From the IMG/VR virus record IMGVR_UViG_3300023179_000257, positions 1 to 38,129 of that record: DNA of 38,129 nucleotides; one strand, given 5' to 3'. The notes below the pieces were generated by a model. The model did no database searches and was not told where the DNA came from. It was given only the letters and a program-made list of their open reading frames with translations. This DNA is from a virus. Positions 29,399 to 36,052 of the stretch are shown here, one piece after another (within the stretch, counting starts at the first letter, position 1; each line of letters begins with the position of its first letter). The position numbers and the translations under genes were made by a program.

Positions 29399-30340
29399 AT
29401 GCGTTCAATTATTATCATTTCAATAGCAGTAGCAATGCTACTAACAGGTTGCAGTACCACAGACTACAAGATGTATTCAGAAACACAGCAGAAGATCGCT
29501 CAAGCATACGCTGTGGCCGAAACTGCCAGATACAATGCTCTAGCCGAAATTGCCAAAAATGGTGACAGTGCTGCCAAAGTAGCGGCTGTGTTAAGCATAC
29601 AAATGGGCGGTGGTGGTAATAATCAACGACCACAACAGCAGGTATCTGCACCTGAGACTCTGGCAGATTCCGCCCTCAAATGGACCAGCGTACTATTACC
29701 TACTTTTGCTCAATTTTATACTGTAAATCGCAACAGTGCTGTGGCCATGCGGCAAAGCGACAATCAAGCAGCCGTCGCTATCAGCACAAACAGAGCATTT
29801 ACTGACATGAACGCAGCAGGGCATACAGCCAATCAAACAATTGCCAACAGTGGCTTCTCGGCTATTAATCAAACTTCCTCTGCAGGGTTCGCAGCTCTGG
29901 GTTCGCAGAGCACAGCAGCATTTAACAGTCTGCAGGGCATGAGCATTGCAGGACTCAATGCACTTAAGGACAGCAACAGTGCCGGACTTACAGCAGCCAC
30001 CAATCTAGGCACAGCCGGTATCAATGGTGTTGCCAGCACTGCTGGTACCGGATTCACAGCAGCCACCAATCTAGGCACAGCCGGTATCAATGGTGTTAGC
30101 ACAGCCGCCGGCGCAGGAATCACTGCCATAACCAGTATCAATGCTGCCAATAACACAACTTTGCAGACATTAGGCAGTCAGGCAGCTGGTAGCTTGACCG
30201 CCTTGATTAATGCCAACAAAGACATGGTCAACACAGCCACTAGTAAACTAACAGGCACCACTACCACTACCACTACCACTACCACCAATACAACTAATAC
30301 AACTAATACTACTAGTAATAATACCGGTGGTGGCGGTTAG
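29399..30340 (+). CDS. Repeat-rich phage lipoprotein (313 aa), only plus-strand gene
   Basis: The N-terminus is a signal peptide with a lipobox: MRSIIIISIAVAMLLTGC, with Cys18 as the predicted lipidation site, so the mature protein should be anchored to a host membrane. Residues 20-70 are helical and charged. Residues about 130-270 are Ala/Ser/Asn/Gly/Thr-rich degenerate repeats, including an exact AATNLGTAGINGV duplication with a 22-residue period. The C-terminus is a Thr/Asn run (ten Thr in a row, then NTT repeats) ending in GGGG. A perfect TATAAATA lies 28 bases before the ATG and AAGAGGT 7 bases before it, so it is expressed late. The stop interlocks with that of the endonuclease gene. 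Possible roles: superinfection exclusion, envelope change or lysis; no family recognised. Confidence 0.82.
   Translation: MRSIIIISIAVAMLLTGCSTTDYKMYSETQQKIAQAYAVAETARYNALAEIAKNGDSAAKVAAVLSIQMGGGGNNQRPQQQVSAPETLADSALKWTSVLLPTFAQFYTVNRNSAVAMRQSDNQAAVAISTNRAFTDMNAAGHTANQTIANSGFSAINQTSSAGFAALGSQSTAAFNSLQGMSIAGLNALKDSNSAGLTAATNLGTAGINGVASTAGTGFTAATNLGTAGINGVSTAAGAGITAITSINAANNTTLQTLGSQAAGSLTALINANKDMVNTATSKLTGTTTTTTTTTTNTTNTTNTTSNNTGGGG
29990..30097 (+). repeat. 66-bp period repeat in lipoprotein gene
   Basis: A 42-bp stretch at 29990-30031 is repeated exactly at 30056-30097 (22-codon period), encoding TAATNLGTAGINGV twice. Confidence 0.92.
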
Positions 30341-31827
30341 GCTGAGAATTTATTAACATAGCAGCCAACGCCACAGTCCCAGATCCTGTACATTTTCTTT
30401 TCGCGCATGATCTCGTGTTCGGATAAATTAGGATCGGCACCATTCTTGACCAGGCTGCTCTTTGTGAACTTGGACCTGTGATAGCGTTGTACGAAATCTG
30501 TATAGCTGTAGCCGACCCCATTGGCTTTGACTTGCTCAAATCCCAGTCTTTGATATAGATTACCAGTACCCCAGCGCAGATCGCAGTAGCTTATGATATT
30601 TTTAGGGTCGTGCTGTTTGACAAATGCCGATAACAGTCGACCAGCACCGCCTACTACTGTGCCTATACTTGCATATCTGATTAATTCGTATTCATAATGC
30701 CGATTATACCTGGGTCGGCCAAATGTCATTACAGCAACTAATTTACCTTCAAAAAAACACCCATATGCATATCGACATTGACTGTGTCCTTGTATGTGGT
30801 GTTGCTCGGTGAATTCTCTTGCCAATGCAATTGCAATGGGGTTTACTAGACACTTTCTAGCATATATTTTCGACGTTGCTCCTAGTATGGCACGTAATCT
30901 GTTTTCCACGATTGGCCTGCGATGAGTCCATTCGTCTTCGAAAATTGTAATTAATCTAAGACCTTGTTGTTTGCACAATTTTAATTTATTTGCATGATAA
31001 TTAGGATCAGGCTGATTGTATTCACTATGCCAAAATAGTCCACAATATTCAATCGCTAGTTTTTTACTAGGAACAACAATGTCTAATTCATAAGGTGCGA
31101 TTATTTTTTTATTACTCTGTTCGGCATCAGGGACTAATCCAGCAACAAATTCATAGACAGCGGTTTCTTGCCCGCTGACATATTCAGGCTTATACGGATT
31201 GCACACACGACATTTGGGTATATGGCCGTTATCTATATAATCTCTAAATTGATTACTGCATTCCTGGCATTCAAATTCATAATATACTTGATTACTGACA
31301 CCGGTATATAGAGATTCTGGCGTTAGGAATCTGATGTTGAATCGCTGAAATTTTTTATTTAATTTTTCATAACTGCTCAATGATTTTCTTTTGGGCTTTC
31401 GAACAGCAGCATAATAGTCTGCATGACGTTGTCGAGCTGCTGCTGTTTGTCCAACATTTAATACTCCATATCTTTCAAGATTGGTTGACCTTCTTAGCTC
31501 TAGAGACTGTTGTCGTTGATCCGCGGTTTGGTTTAGTTTAGCAGATCTAACATTCGCCGATACCTGCAGTCTGGCACATTCACATTTGCCGGCAGGACCG
31601 CAGTTTCTATATCCGGTACTAATATCCGTGAATTTTTTTATTTGCCCATGCACACATCTATTATCTTTTTTATTTAATGCACTGTATATTTTTTCTGCAA
31701 AATTGTCAGTGTCTACCAAACAATTATCATTGACCCATTCTGCTAGATCAGGTCTTTTGGCTATCATACGACTGTAGTGCCTGGGATTGGCCTCTATTAA
31801 TTCACCTATTTGTGTTTGCTTGTCCAT
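30337..31827 (-). CDS. Homing-endonuclease-like protein (Vsr/EDxHD-type nuclease)
   Basis: 496 residues. N-terminal part: a Cys cluster (C58, C76, C82, C84) and an NLERYGVLNVGQ motif of the kind repeated in phage homing nucleases. Middle: a zinc ribbon with Cys187, Cys190, Cys206 and Cys209. Then the nuclease core: Glu221 in GQETAVYEF, Asp249 in YELDIVVPSKKLAIEY, and GLFWHSE (His267), with KQQGLRLITIFEDEW. This is the layout of Vsr-like, PD-(D/E)XK-related EDxHD homing endonucleases. The C-terminal domain (EQHHIQGHSQCRYAYG, VVGGAGRLLSAF, ISYCDLRWGTGNLYQRLGF) is the GNAT-like module often fused to them. It sits just past the capsid gene terminator. No Shine-Dalgarno is visible. A free-standing selfish gene is the best reading; its cleavage site is unknown. 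Confidence 0.85.
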   Translation of the reverse strand: MDKQTQIGELIEANPRHYSRMIAKRPDLAEWVNDNCLVDTDNFAEKIYSALNKKDNRCVHGQIKKFTDISTGYRNCGPAGKCECARLQVSANVRSAKLNQTADQRQQSLELRRSTNLERYGVLNVGQTAAARQRHADYYAAVRKPKRKSLSSYEKLNKKFQRFNIRFLTPESLYTGVSNQVYYEFECQECSNQFRDYIDNGHIPKCRVCNPYKPEYVSGQETAVYEFVAGLVPDAEQSNKKIIAPYELDIVVPSKKLAIEYCGLFWHSEYNQPDPNYHANKLKLCKQQGLRLITIFEDEWTHRRPIVENRLRAILGATSKIYARKCLVNPIAIALAREFTEQHHIQGHSQCRYAYGCFFEGKLVAVMTFGRPRYNRHYEYELIRYASIGTVVGGAGRLLSAFVKQHDPKNIISYCDLRWGTGNLYQRLGFEQVKANGVGYSYTDFVQRYHRSKFTKSSLVKNGADPNLSEHEIMREKKMYRIWDCGVGCYVNKFSA

Positions 31828-31849
31828 GTAACATTTGAGCTTGTGTAAT

Positions 31850-31855
31850 ATTATA
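31850..31855 (-). promoter_or_regulatory. Possible sigma70-like -10 box for endonuclease gene
   Basis: TATAAT on the minus strand, 22 bases before the endonuclease ATG and after the capsid terminator. No well-spaced -35 box is evident, so this is a weak candidate for a separate early or middle promoter. Confidence 0.25.
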
Positions 31856-31872
31856 TATGATTTTCTGCCAAC

Positions 31873-31897
31873 AAAAAACCGCCCTAAGGCGGTTTTT
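31873..31897. terminator. Bidirectional stem-loop terminator after major capsid gene
   Basis: A 10-bp stem (AAAAACCGCC paired with GGCGGTTTTT) around a CTAA loop, giving a T-tract on both strands. It lies about 30 bases after the capsid gene stop and separates the capsid operon from the endonuclease gene. Confidence 0.88.
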
Positions 31898-31927
31898 CGT
31901 CCTTCCCATCCCTTTGAGAAGCTTTGA

Positions 31928-33103
31928 TTAAGAGAACGTTAGATTGCTAACACTGATTTCGCCGAGATAATCTGCGGCGTTACCGAGCGAGCTGGCAGTA
32001 TTTGTCAACTCAACATATCCATAACGTGTCATAAAACCAACCACCGGTTCGAAGGTTGCTGGATCTAGAACAACACCGCTGCTCATCAATGGCACATATG
32101 GGCAATAGAATGCAGCAGCATCAGCTTCGCTAGTGCCTTTGTAGCCAATCAGCACGTCAGTACCTGCTTGGGCATAGGTGTCAACATAGATCTTCATAGC
32201 ACCATTGAGTGTACCAACAAATTTATTGTTAGTAGGAGCTTCAAAGGTACCTTCTGTGGTACGAGCAAACGCACTGGTAGTAGCACTCTGTAGCACGGTA
32301 AGAGCCTCGGCACTGACCACTGCCCAGTTAGCAGCACCGCGACGTGTGCGTTGAGCAATCAGATTTGCACCACGATTGATTTGAACAGCCAATGCGGCAT
32401 GTTCGTCACCAACAAATGTAGCGGTACCACTCACTGTGGCCTGATTGAATTGGCCGATGTTAGGAGCCAGGCTACGCAAGCTAGCTAGAATTTCTTGATC
32501 AATTTCAACTGTGATTTCTTGAGCTAGAGCAGCCATGATTTCTGCTTCAACATCTAGACCATGCATGGCTTGTGCATCTTGTGCAGCTTCGAATGTCCAA
32601 CGTGCGCTTAGTTTGCGAGTTTTGGCTTCAACAACCTGCTTCATGATTTGCACGTTCATGCGGCGACCAGGTACACCTTCAAGAGTGGCTGTGCTGTCTG
32701 CACGGCTGGTAGTCAAGTTACCGCTGTAGGCAGTGGCAATACGAAACGGGCTTAGAGCTTCGTCACCAGCTGTGGTACCATCAGTGGTAATGGTTGCAGC
32801 AGCAGTATCAGCATAACGAACACGCAGTGTATGAATCTGCGCTACTGGACCAGTCATTGGCTGAACACCAACAATCTCGTTGGCAATAACTGTGGGCATT
32901 ACACGACGAATCACTGGCAGAATCACACGGTTTAGTGTGCTGATGTTACCGGACTGTGTGGCACCCGATGTGGCATTTTCCATGAGACTTCTACGAGTAT
33001 TTTCTAGAATCACACCCATGGTAGTACGACGATTACCTTGCAAGCCTTCTAACAGGGCATCTTTAGTTTCGCCCCAACGGCTTTCTAATAGTTCTTGTGT
33101 CAT
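31928..33103 (-). CDS. gp23: Major capsid protein (T4 gp23-like)
   Basis: 391 residues, clearly T4 gp23-like: LNRVILPVIRRVMPTVIANEIVGVQPMTGPVAQIHTLRVRY near the N-terminus, then the E-loop region, KLSARWTFEAAQDAQAMHGLDVEAEI and FYCPYVPLMSSGVVLDPATFEP at the C-terminus. It is shorter than T4 gp23 (521 residues), as in many environmental T4-like phages that lack insertions. Several L/I-x-E sites suitable for the gp21 protease lie in the first 45 residues (LLE 5-7, LLE 17-19, ILE 32-34, LME 40-42). Cleavage after Glu42 would remove a propeptide and expose NATSGATQ. ATG at 33103 has an AAAGGAAAG ribosome site. A stem-loop terminator follows. It forms the hexameric shell. Confidence 0.97.
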   Translation of the reverse strand: MTQELLESRWGETKDALLEGLQGNRRTTMGVILENTRRSLMENATSGATQSGNISTLNRVILPVIRRVMPTVIANEIVGVQPMTGPVAQIHTLRVRYADTAAATITTDGTTAGDEALSPFRIATAYSGNLTTSRADSTATLEGVPGRRMNVQIMKQVVEAKTRKLSARWTFEAAQDAQAMHGLDVEAEIMAALAQEITVEIDQEILASLRSLAPNIGQFNQATVSGTATFVGDEHAALAVQINRGANLIAQRTRRGAANWAVVSAEALTVLQSATTSAFARTTEGTFEAPTNNKFVGTLNGAMKIYVDTYAQAGTDVLIGYKGTSEADAAAFYCPYVPLMSSGVVLDPATFEPVVGFMTRYGYVELTNTASSLGNAADYLGEISVSNLTFS

Positions 33104-33130
33104 TATTTTCTTTCCTTTAAGGTTTAACTA

Positions 33131-34237
33131 TTATTTCAACCCTGCTAAACGCTTGAGCTCAACCACATTGCTTTCTTTGGCAGTGTCTTGATCTTGTGCT
33201 AGTTTAACAGTTTTATCTCCTGTGACTTGACTGCGACTTTCGCTTAACAGGCTTTTTTGATCCTGTCGACTAGAGACGCTGTTGAGTACAGCAGGTAGAT
33301 ACTTTTCAAATGCAGTCTTCAATTTTGTAGTCTGCACACTCTCTAGAAGTTCGCGCATTACCGCTTGCTTCTCTTTTACCAGAGTACTCAGTAGTTCGTC
33401 CATTACTTGACGACGGTCCTGGTTCTCTTTGATCACGCGAATCTCGCGGTCACGGCTTTCAACAATACGCTCAGCTGCAATCTTGGCCTCTGCGGCCTCA
33501 ACCAGCTGTTGCTCCTGCTGTTCGATTAATTTTTTTAGCTTTTGCAGTTCTCGACTTTCATTCAAATGTGTCAATGAAAACTCGCTGGCAAATGCCTCAA
33601 AAATACGACGACCAAACAGATTCTCACGAGCCTGTTGTATGTCTTCTTTCAATTGATTCAGTTCGGTACTTAGTTTGGTACCAATTGATTCCTTGACCAA
33701 TTTGGCACTCTGCTTGACAAAACGCTTTTGCAGTTGATCTAACTTGATGCCTGCTTCTGCGACCAAACGTACCTTGGTTTCTACTACGGCCTTTTTGTCT
33801 TGACTAAATTCACGTATTTCCTCTGCTAGTGCACGAACAATAAACTTTTCTAGACGTTGATAATTTTGTTGTTGAACTTTACGATCGGCATGTAGCTCTT
33901 GTACTTCTTCAGCCAACTTGTTAACCATAAAATTGTCGAAACGCACAGCACTTTCCATCATATGGTTTTTGAATTTTACACGATCCTCAACCATTGCCTG
34001 CTTTTCACCAACAAATTCTTCTATTTCTTTGGCCAGACTTTCTGTGACCATTTTGTCTAGTGCCGAGACCATTAGTTGCTTGTCATGCTCATAACGGCCG
34101 GCCATCTCCTCACGAAGTTCGCTGCGAATCTGTTCACGTGCCTCATTGAGCCGAGATTGCCAGGCTTCATTGATGGCTGTACGTGTGTCTTCGTTAATTA
34201 GACCGCTATCTAGCAATGGTTTTAATGCATCAAACAT
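33131..34237 (-). CDS. gp22: Prohead core scaffolding protein (T4 gp22-like)
   Basis: 368 residues, dominated by charged heptads predicted as long coiled coil from about residue 20 to 300 (runs such as LAKEIEEFVGEKQAMVEDRVKF and LAEEIREFSQDKKAVVETKVRL), as expected for an internal scaffold. Position between gp21 and gp23 and the start MFDALKPLLDSGLINEDTRTAI fit T4 gp22. Many L/I-x-E sites (for example LAE, IEE) allow degradation by the gp21 protease after assembly. GGAG about 9 bases before the ATG. The C-terminus (DTAKESNVVELKRLAGLK) is a basic amphipathic tail of the sort scaffold proteins use to bind the shell. It is 11 bases from the protease gene, in the same operon. Confidence 0.95.
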   Translation of the reverse strand: MFDALKPLLDSGLINEDTRTAINEAWQSRLNEAREQIRSELREEMAGRYEHDKQLMVSALDKMVTESLAKEIEEFVGEKQAMVEDRVKFKNHMMESAVRFDNFMVNKLAEEVQELHADRKVQQQNYQRLEKFIVRALAEEIREFSQDKKAVVETKVRLVAEAGIKLDQLQKRFVKQSAKLVKESIGTKLSTELNQLKEDIQQARENLFGRRIFEAFASEFSLTHLNESRELQKLKKLIEQQEQQLVEAAEAKIAAERIVESRDREIRVIKENQDRRQVMDELLSTLVKEKQAVMRELLESVQTTKLKTAFEKYLPAVLNSVSSRQDQKSLLSESRSQVTGDKTVKLAQDQDTAKESNVVELKRLAGLK

Positions 34238-34248
34238 TGCAATATCTC

Positions 34249-34884
34249 CTATATTTTCAAGTCTCTAATCAGACGAACTACTTCGTCCTTTAGATACCGT
34301 TGCACTTTTTGATTTTCTACAGCTTCACCGGCTATTTCTAGCGACCTATGACCATAACGCATGTTAATTAGGCCTTCATATATGGCTCGAGGATAAGCAT
34401 GCGGAGCACTGGGTTGTGCCACCACATCCACGGTGATAATTTCAAACTCACTGACGTGCCCAGTGGATTCTGATACGTTGCCGCTACCACGGCTGCTAAC
34501 ACCCAATTTGACTCCACTTTCTAGCATGGTTTTGACCAGCTGTCCCATGGGTGTTGGTAGGATTTTTAATTTACCATGCCCAGCAGGCCCATCCATCCAC
34601 ATTTGTTCAATCATATGGCTCACACGATCTAAATTGATTTTTAGATCGTCTGGATGGTCTACTTCTCCTAATACACTGTATCCACCTTTGATCTGTTCGT
34701 TAATGGTATTGACCGCCTTGGCAATTTCCTGTACAGGGTAAACACGCTGATTGGCATTTTTTACTCCGCCTTCAATAAAAATGCCTTTCATGTACAGATT
34801 CTTACCGGAGCCATCCGAATTATCCTCATGCAAGATCTGCATCTTGGCATGATCAAATGTTAGATTTTCTCTCAGGTAAGTCAT
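34249..34884 (-). CDS. gp21: Prohead maturation protease (T4 gp21-like)
   Basis: 211 residues from the ATG at 34884. A TTG three codons upstream is also in frame, but MTYLRENLTFDHAKMQ reads as the normal gp21 N-terminus. The family signatures are GVKNANQRVYPVQEI, GEVDHPDDLKINLDRVSHMI and LGVSSRGSGNV. His77 (in VDHP) and Ser130/Ser131 (in VSSRG) are the candidate catalytic residues by comparison with T4 gp21 and herpesvirus-type assemblins. The C-terminal tail from about residue 165 is helical and probably removed by self-cleavage. The gene directly follows the acidic core protein gene. It matures scaffold, core and capsid proteins inside the prohead. Confidence 0.95.
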   Translation of the reverse strand: MTYLRENLTFDHAKMQILHEDNSDGSGKNLYMKGIFIEGGVKNANQRVYPVQEIAKAVNTINEQIKGGYSVLGEVDHPDDLKINLDRVSHMIEQMWMDGPAGHGKLKILPTPMGQLVKTMLESGVKLGVSSRGSGNVSESTGHVSEFEIITVDVVAQPSAPHAYPRAIYEGLINMRYGHRSLEIAGEAVENQKVQRYLKDEVVRLIRDLKI

Positions 34885-34893
34885 AGTATACAA

Positions 34894-35715
34894 TTATCTG
34901 GCCAGTGGGCTCTTGGTGTTTACATCTGCTTCACTGTCTTTGGTGCCAGATTTATGTGCATAGCCTTTGGTCTTGGCACCGGGAACATTTTCAAAACTGC
35001 CGGCATGTTTGACCTGGCCTTGCCCGCGAGTATACTCGTTGTTGGGCTTGGGCATTGGCTTTCCATCAGCTGCCTGTTCACTACCACCCTTGACAATATT
35101 ACCAGCGGTGCCTCCCATGTTGTTGGCCTTTTGTAGCCCTGGGCTCTTGGCATGTACGCTGGGTTTGTTGCTGGCACCGGTTCCAACTGTTTGGCCTTCG
35201 GTGTTCGAAGGATGTGCTACTTTGTCCACGTATTCGCGGACCAGACTTTCTTTGGGCTCTTTGCCGCCAAACTCAGGATCTTCTTCACCGTCGTGGTGTT
35301 CGGGCTCGCTTTCTTCGTCGGCCATTAGTGCATCAAATTCAGCTTTGAGTTCATCTAATGCGCTTTCTAGATCCATGACACGATCTTCTAGTTCATCTTT
35401 GTCGTCCGTGCTATCCATGTTCATGCCATCCATGTCCGTGCTATCCATGCCCGGTTTATCCATGCCCGGTTCATCCAAATTGGGCATTTCTGCGTCTATT
35501 TCTAGCTCGTCGTCGGCTTCGGTCATGCCTTCTTGATCAGCATCAATTTCGTCTATTAGATGGTCGACTTCATCGGTCCCAACCAATGGTTCTTCGTCAA
35601 TGAGATTCTCATAAATTTCACGACTTTTCTCAACCACAATCTGATGGAAAAGCTCACGAGCCTTATCTTCCTGCTCATTGATAATATATTCAATCAACTT
35701 CTCATAATTGTTCAT
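34894..35715 (-). CDS. Acidic prohead core protein (T4 gp68/gp67-like)
   Basis: 273 residues. The N-terminal 45 residues (NNYEKLIEYIINEQEDKARELFHQIVVEKSREIYENL) form the short helical domain seen at the start of T4 gp68-type core proteins. What follows is very acidic (EADDELEIDAEMPNLDEP) with GMDxPGMDSTDMDGMNMDS repeats, a helical ELEDRVMDLESALDELKAEFDALM, and a Gly/Lys/Asn-rich tail. T4 uses two small core proteins, gp67 (acidic) and gp68; here one longer gene may do both jobs, which is inference. A TGTAAATA element lies 39 bases upstream and AGGAG precedes the ATG. It should fill the prohead core and be cut by gp21. Confidence 0.82.
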   Translation of the reverse strand: MNNYEKLIEYIINEQEDKARELFHQIVVEKSREIYENLIDEEPLVGTDEVDHLIDEIDADQEGMTEADDELEIDAEMPNLDEPGMDKPGMDSTDMDGMNMDSTDDKDELEDRVMDLESALDELKAEFDALMADEESEPEHHDGEEDPEFGGKEPKESLVREYVDKVAHPSNTEGQTVGTGASNKPSVHAKSPGLQKANNMGGTAGNIVKGGSEQAADGKPMPKPNNEYTRGQGQVKHAGSFENVPGAKTKGYAHKSGTKDSEADVNTKSPLAR

Positions 35716-35754
35716 TATTAATGACTCCTGGTAAATTATGTACTACGTTATAGG

Positions 35755-35762
35755 TATTTACA
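35755..35762 (-). promoter_or_regulatory. Late promoter-like element before acidic core gene
   Basis: TGTAAATA in the 96-base gap upstream of the core protein gene, 39 bases before its ATG, leaving a normal leader containing AGGAG. It matches the T4 late consensus at six of eight positions and adjoins a 20-base perfect palindrome. Confidence 0.5.
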
Positions 35763-35780
35763 TAATATTGTAATATTATG
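35761..35780. repeat. AT-rich perfect inverted repeat
   Basis: CATAATATT-GT-AATATTATG: 9-bp arms with a two-base centre, in the intergenic gap between the 75-residue gene and the core gene, touching the upstream edge of the TGTAAATA element. It lacks a T-tract directly after a GC-rich stem, so it is not a standard terminator; protein-binding site or RNA-processing hairpin are possible. Confidence 0.5.
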
Positions 35781-35811
35781 CTTGTAATGGCGTGTTTTCG
35801 GGGGATTTGGG

Positions 35812-36039
35812 TTATAAACCAGGTACAACACCCGCTGCTGCGGCAGGTCTATACTGTTGTGAAAGGCCTTTGACCTTTTTTTGCTGTTCGTATTTTTTAA
35901 GATCATTCATCATACGCAGACGTTTGATCTGTGCCAGAGTAAGACGACTTTTGCGTAGTTCGCCCATTTTTTTAATACTATTATCCCGCTGTTGATCAAC
36001 AGCAAGATCAGAGTCCTCAAATATATCTAATATAAACAT
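35812..36039 (-). CDS. Small basic protein between portal and core genes (75 aa)
   Basis: A 75-residue protein with a basic helical middle (KKMGELRKSRLTLAQIKRLRMMNDLKKYEQQKKVKGL) and a Pro/Ala/Gly tail. The RKSRLTLAQIKRLRxMND pattern occurs at the same spot, just after the portal gene, in marine T4-like phages, usually with no assigned function. Position suggests a portal- or core-associated assembly factor, occupying the slot where T4 has gp67. No Shine-Dalgarno precedes the ATG, and a GATAAATA motif 5 bases before it overlaps the portal stop codon. Confidence 0.7.
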   Translation of the reverse strand: MFILDIFEDSDLAVDQQRDNSIKKMGELRKSRLTLAQIKRLRMMNDLKKYEQQKKVKGLSQQYRPAAAAGVVPGL

Positions 36040-36044
36040 AGAGA

Positions 36045-36052
36045 TATTTATC
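36045..36052 (-). promoter_or_regulatory. Late promoter-like motif overlapping portal stop
   Basis: GATAAATA, whose TAA is the portal stop codon. It lies only 5 bases upstream of the next ATG, so a transcript starting about 6 bases downstream would be essentially leaderless. It may be a coincidence of a TAA stop followed by ATA. Confidence 0.3.

Noticed and set aside
30254-30320. ACC/ACT microsatellite as a non-coding repeat
   Set aside because: It is in frame inside the lipoprotein gene and encodes its Thr/Asn tail.
34885-34893. TTG start three codons upstream for the prohead protease
   Set aside because: The ATG at 34884 gives the N-terminus expected for gp21, and the TTG abuts the upstream stop without a better ribosome site. 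It cannot be excluded.
34967-35536. Plus-strand open frame of 189 codons opposite the acidic core gene
   Set aside because: Ser/Leu-rich antisense shadow of an Asp/Glu/Lys-rich gene that is clearly coding on the minus strand.
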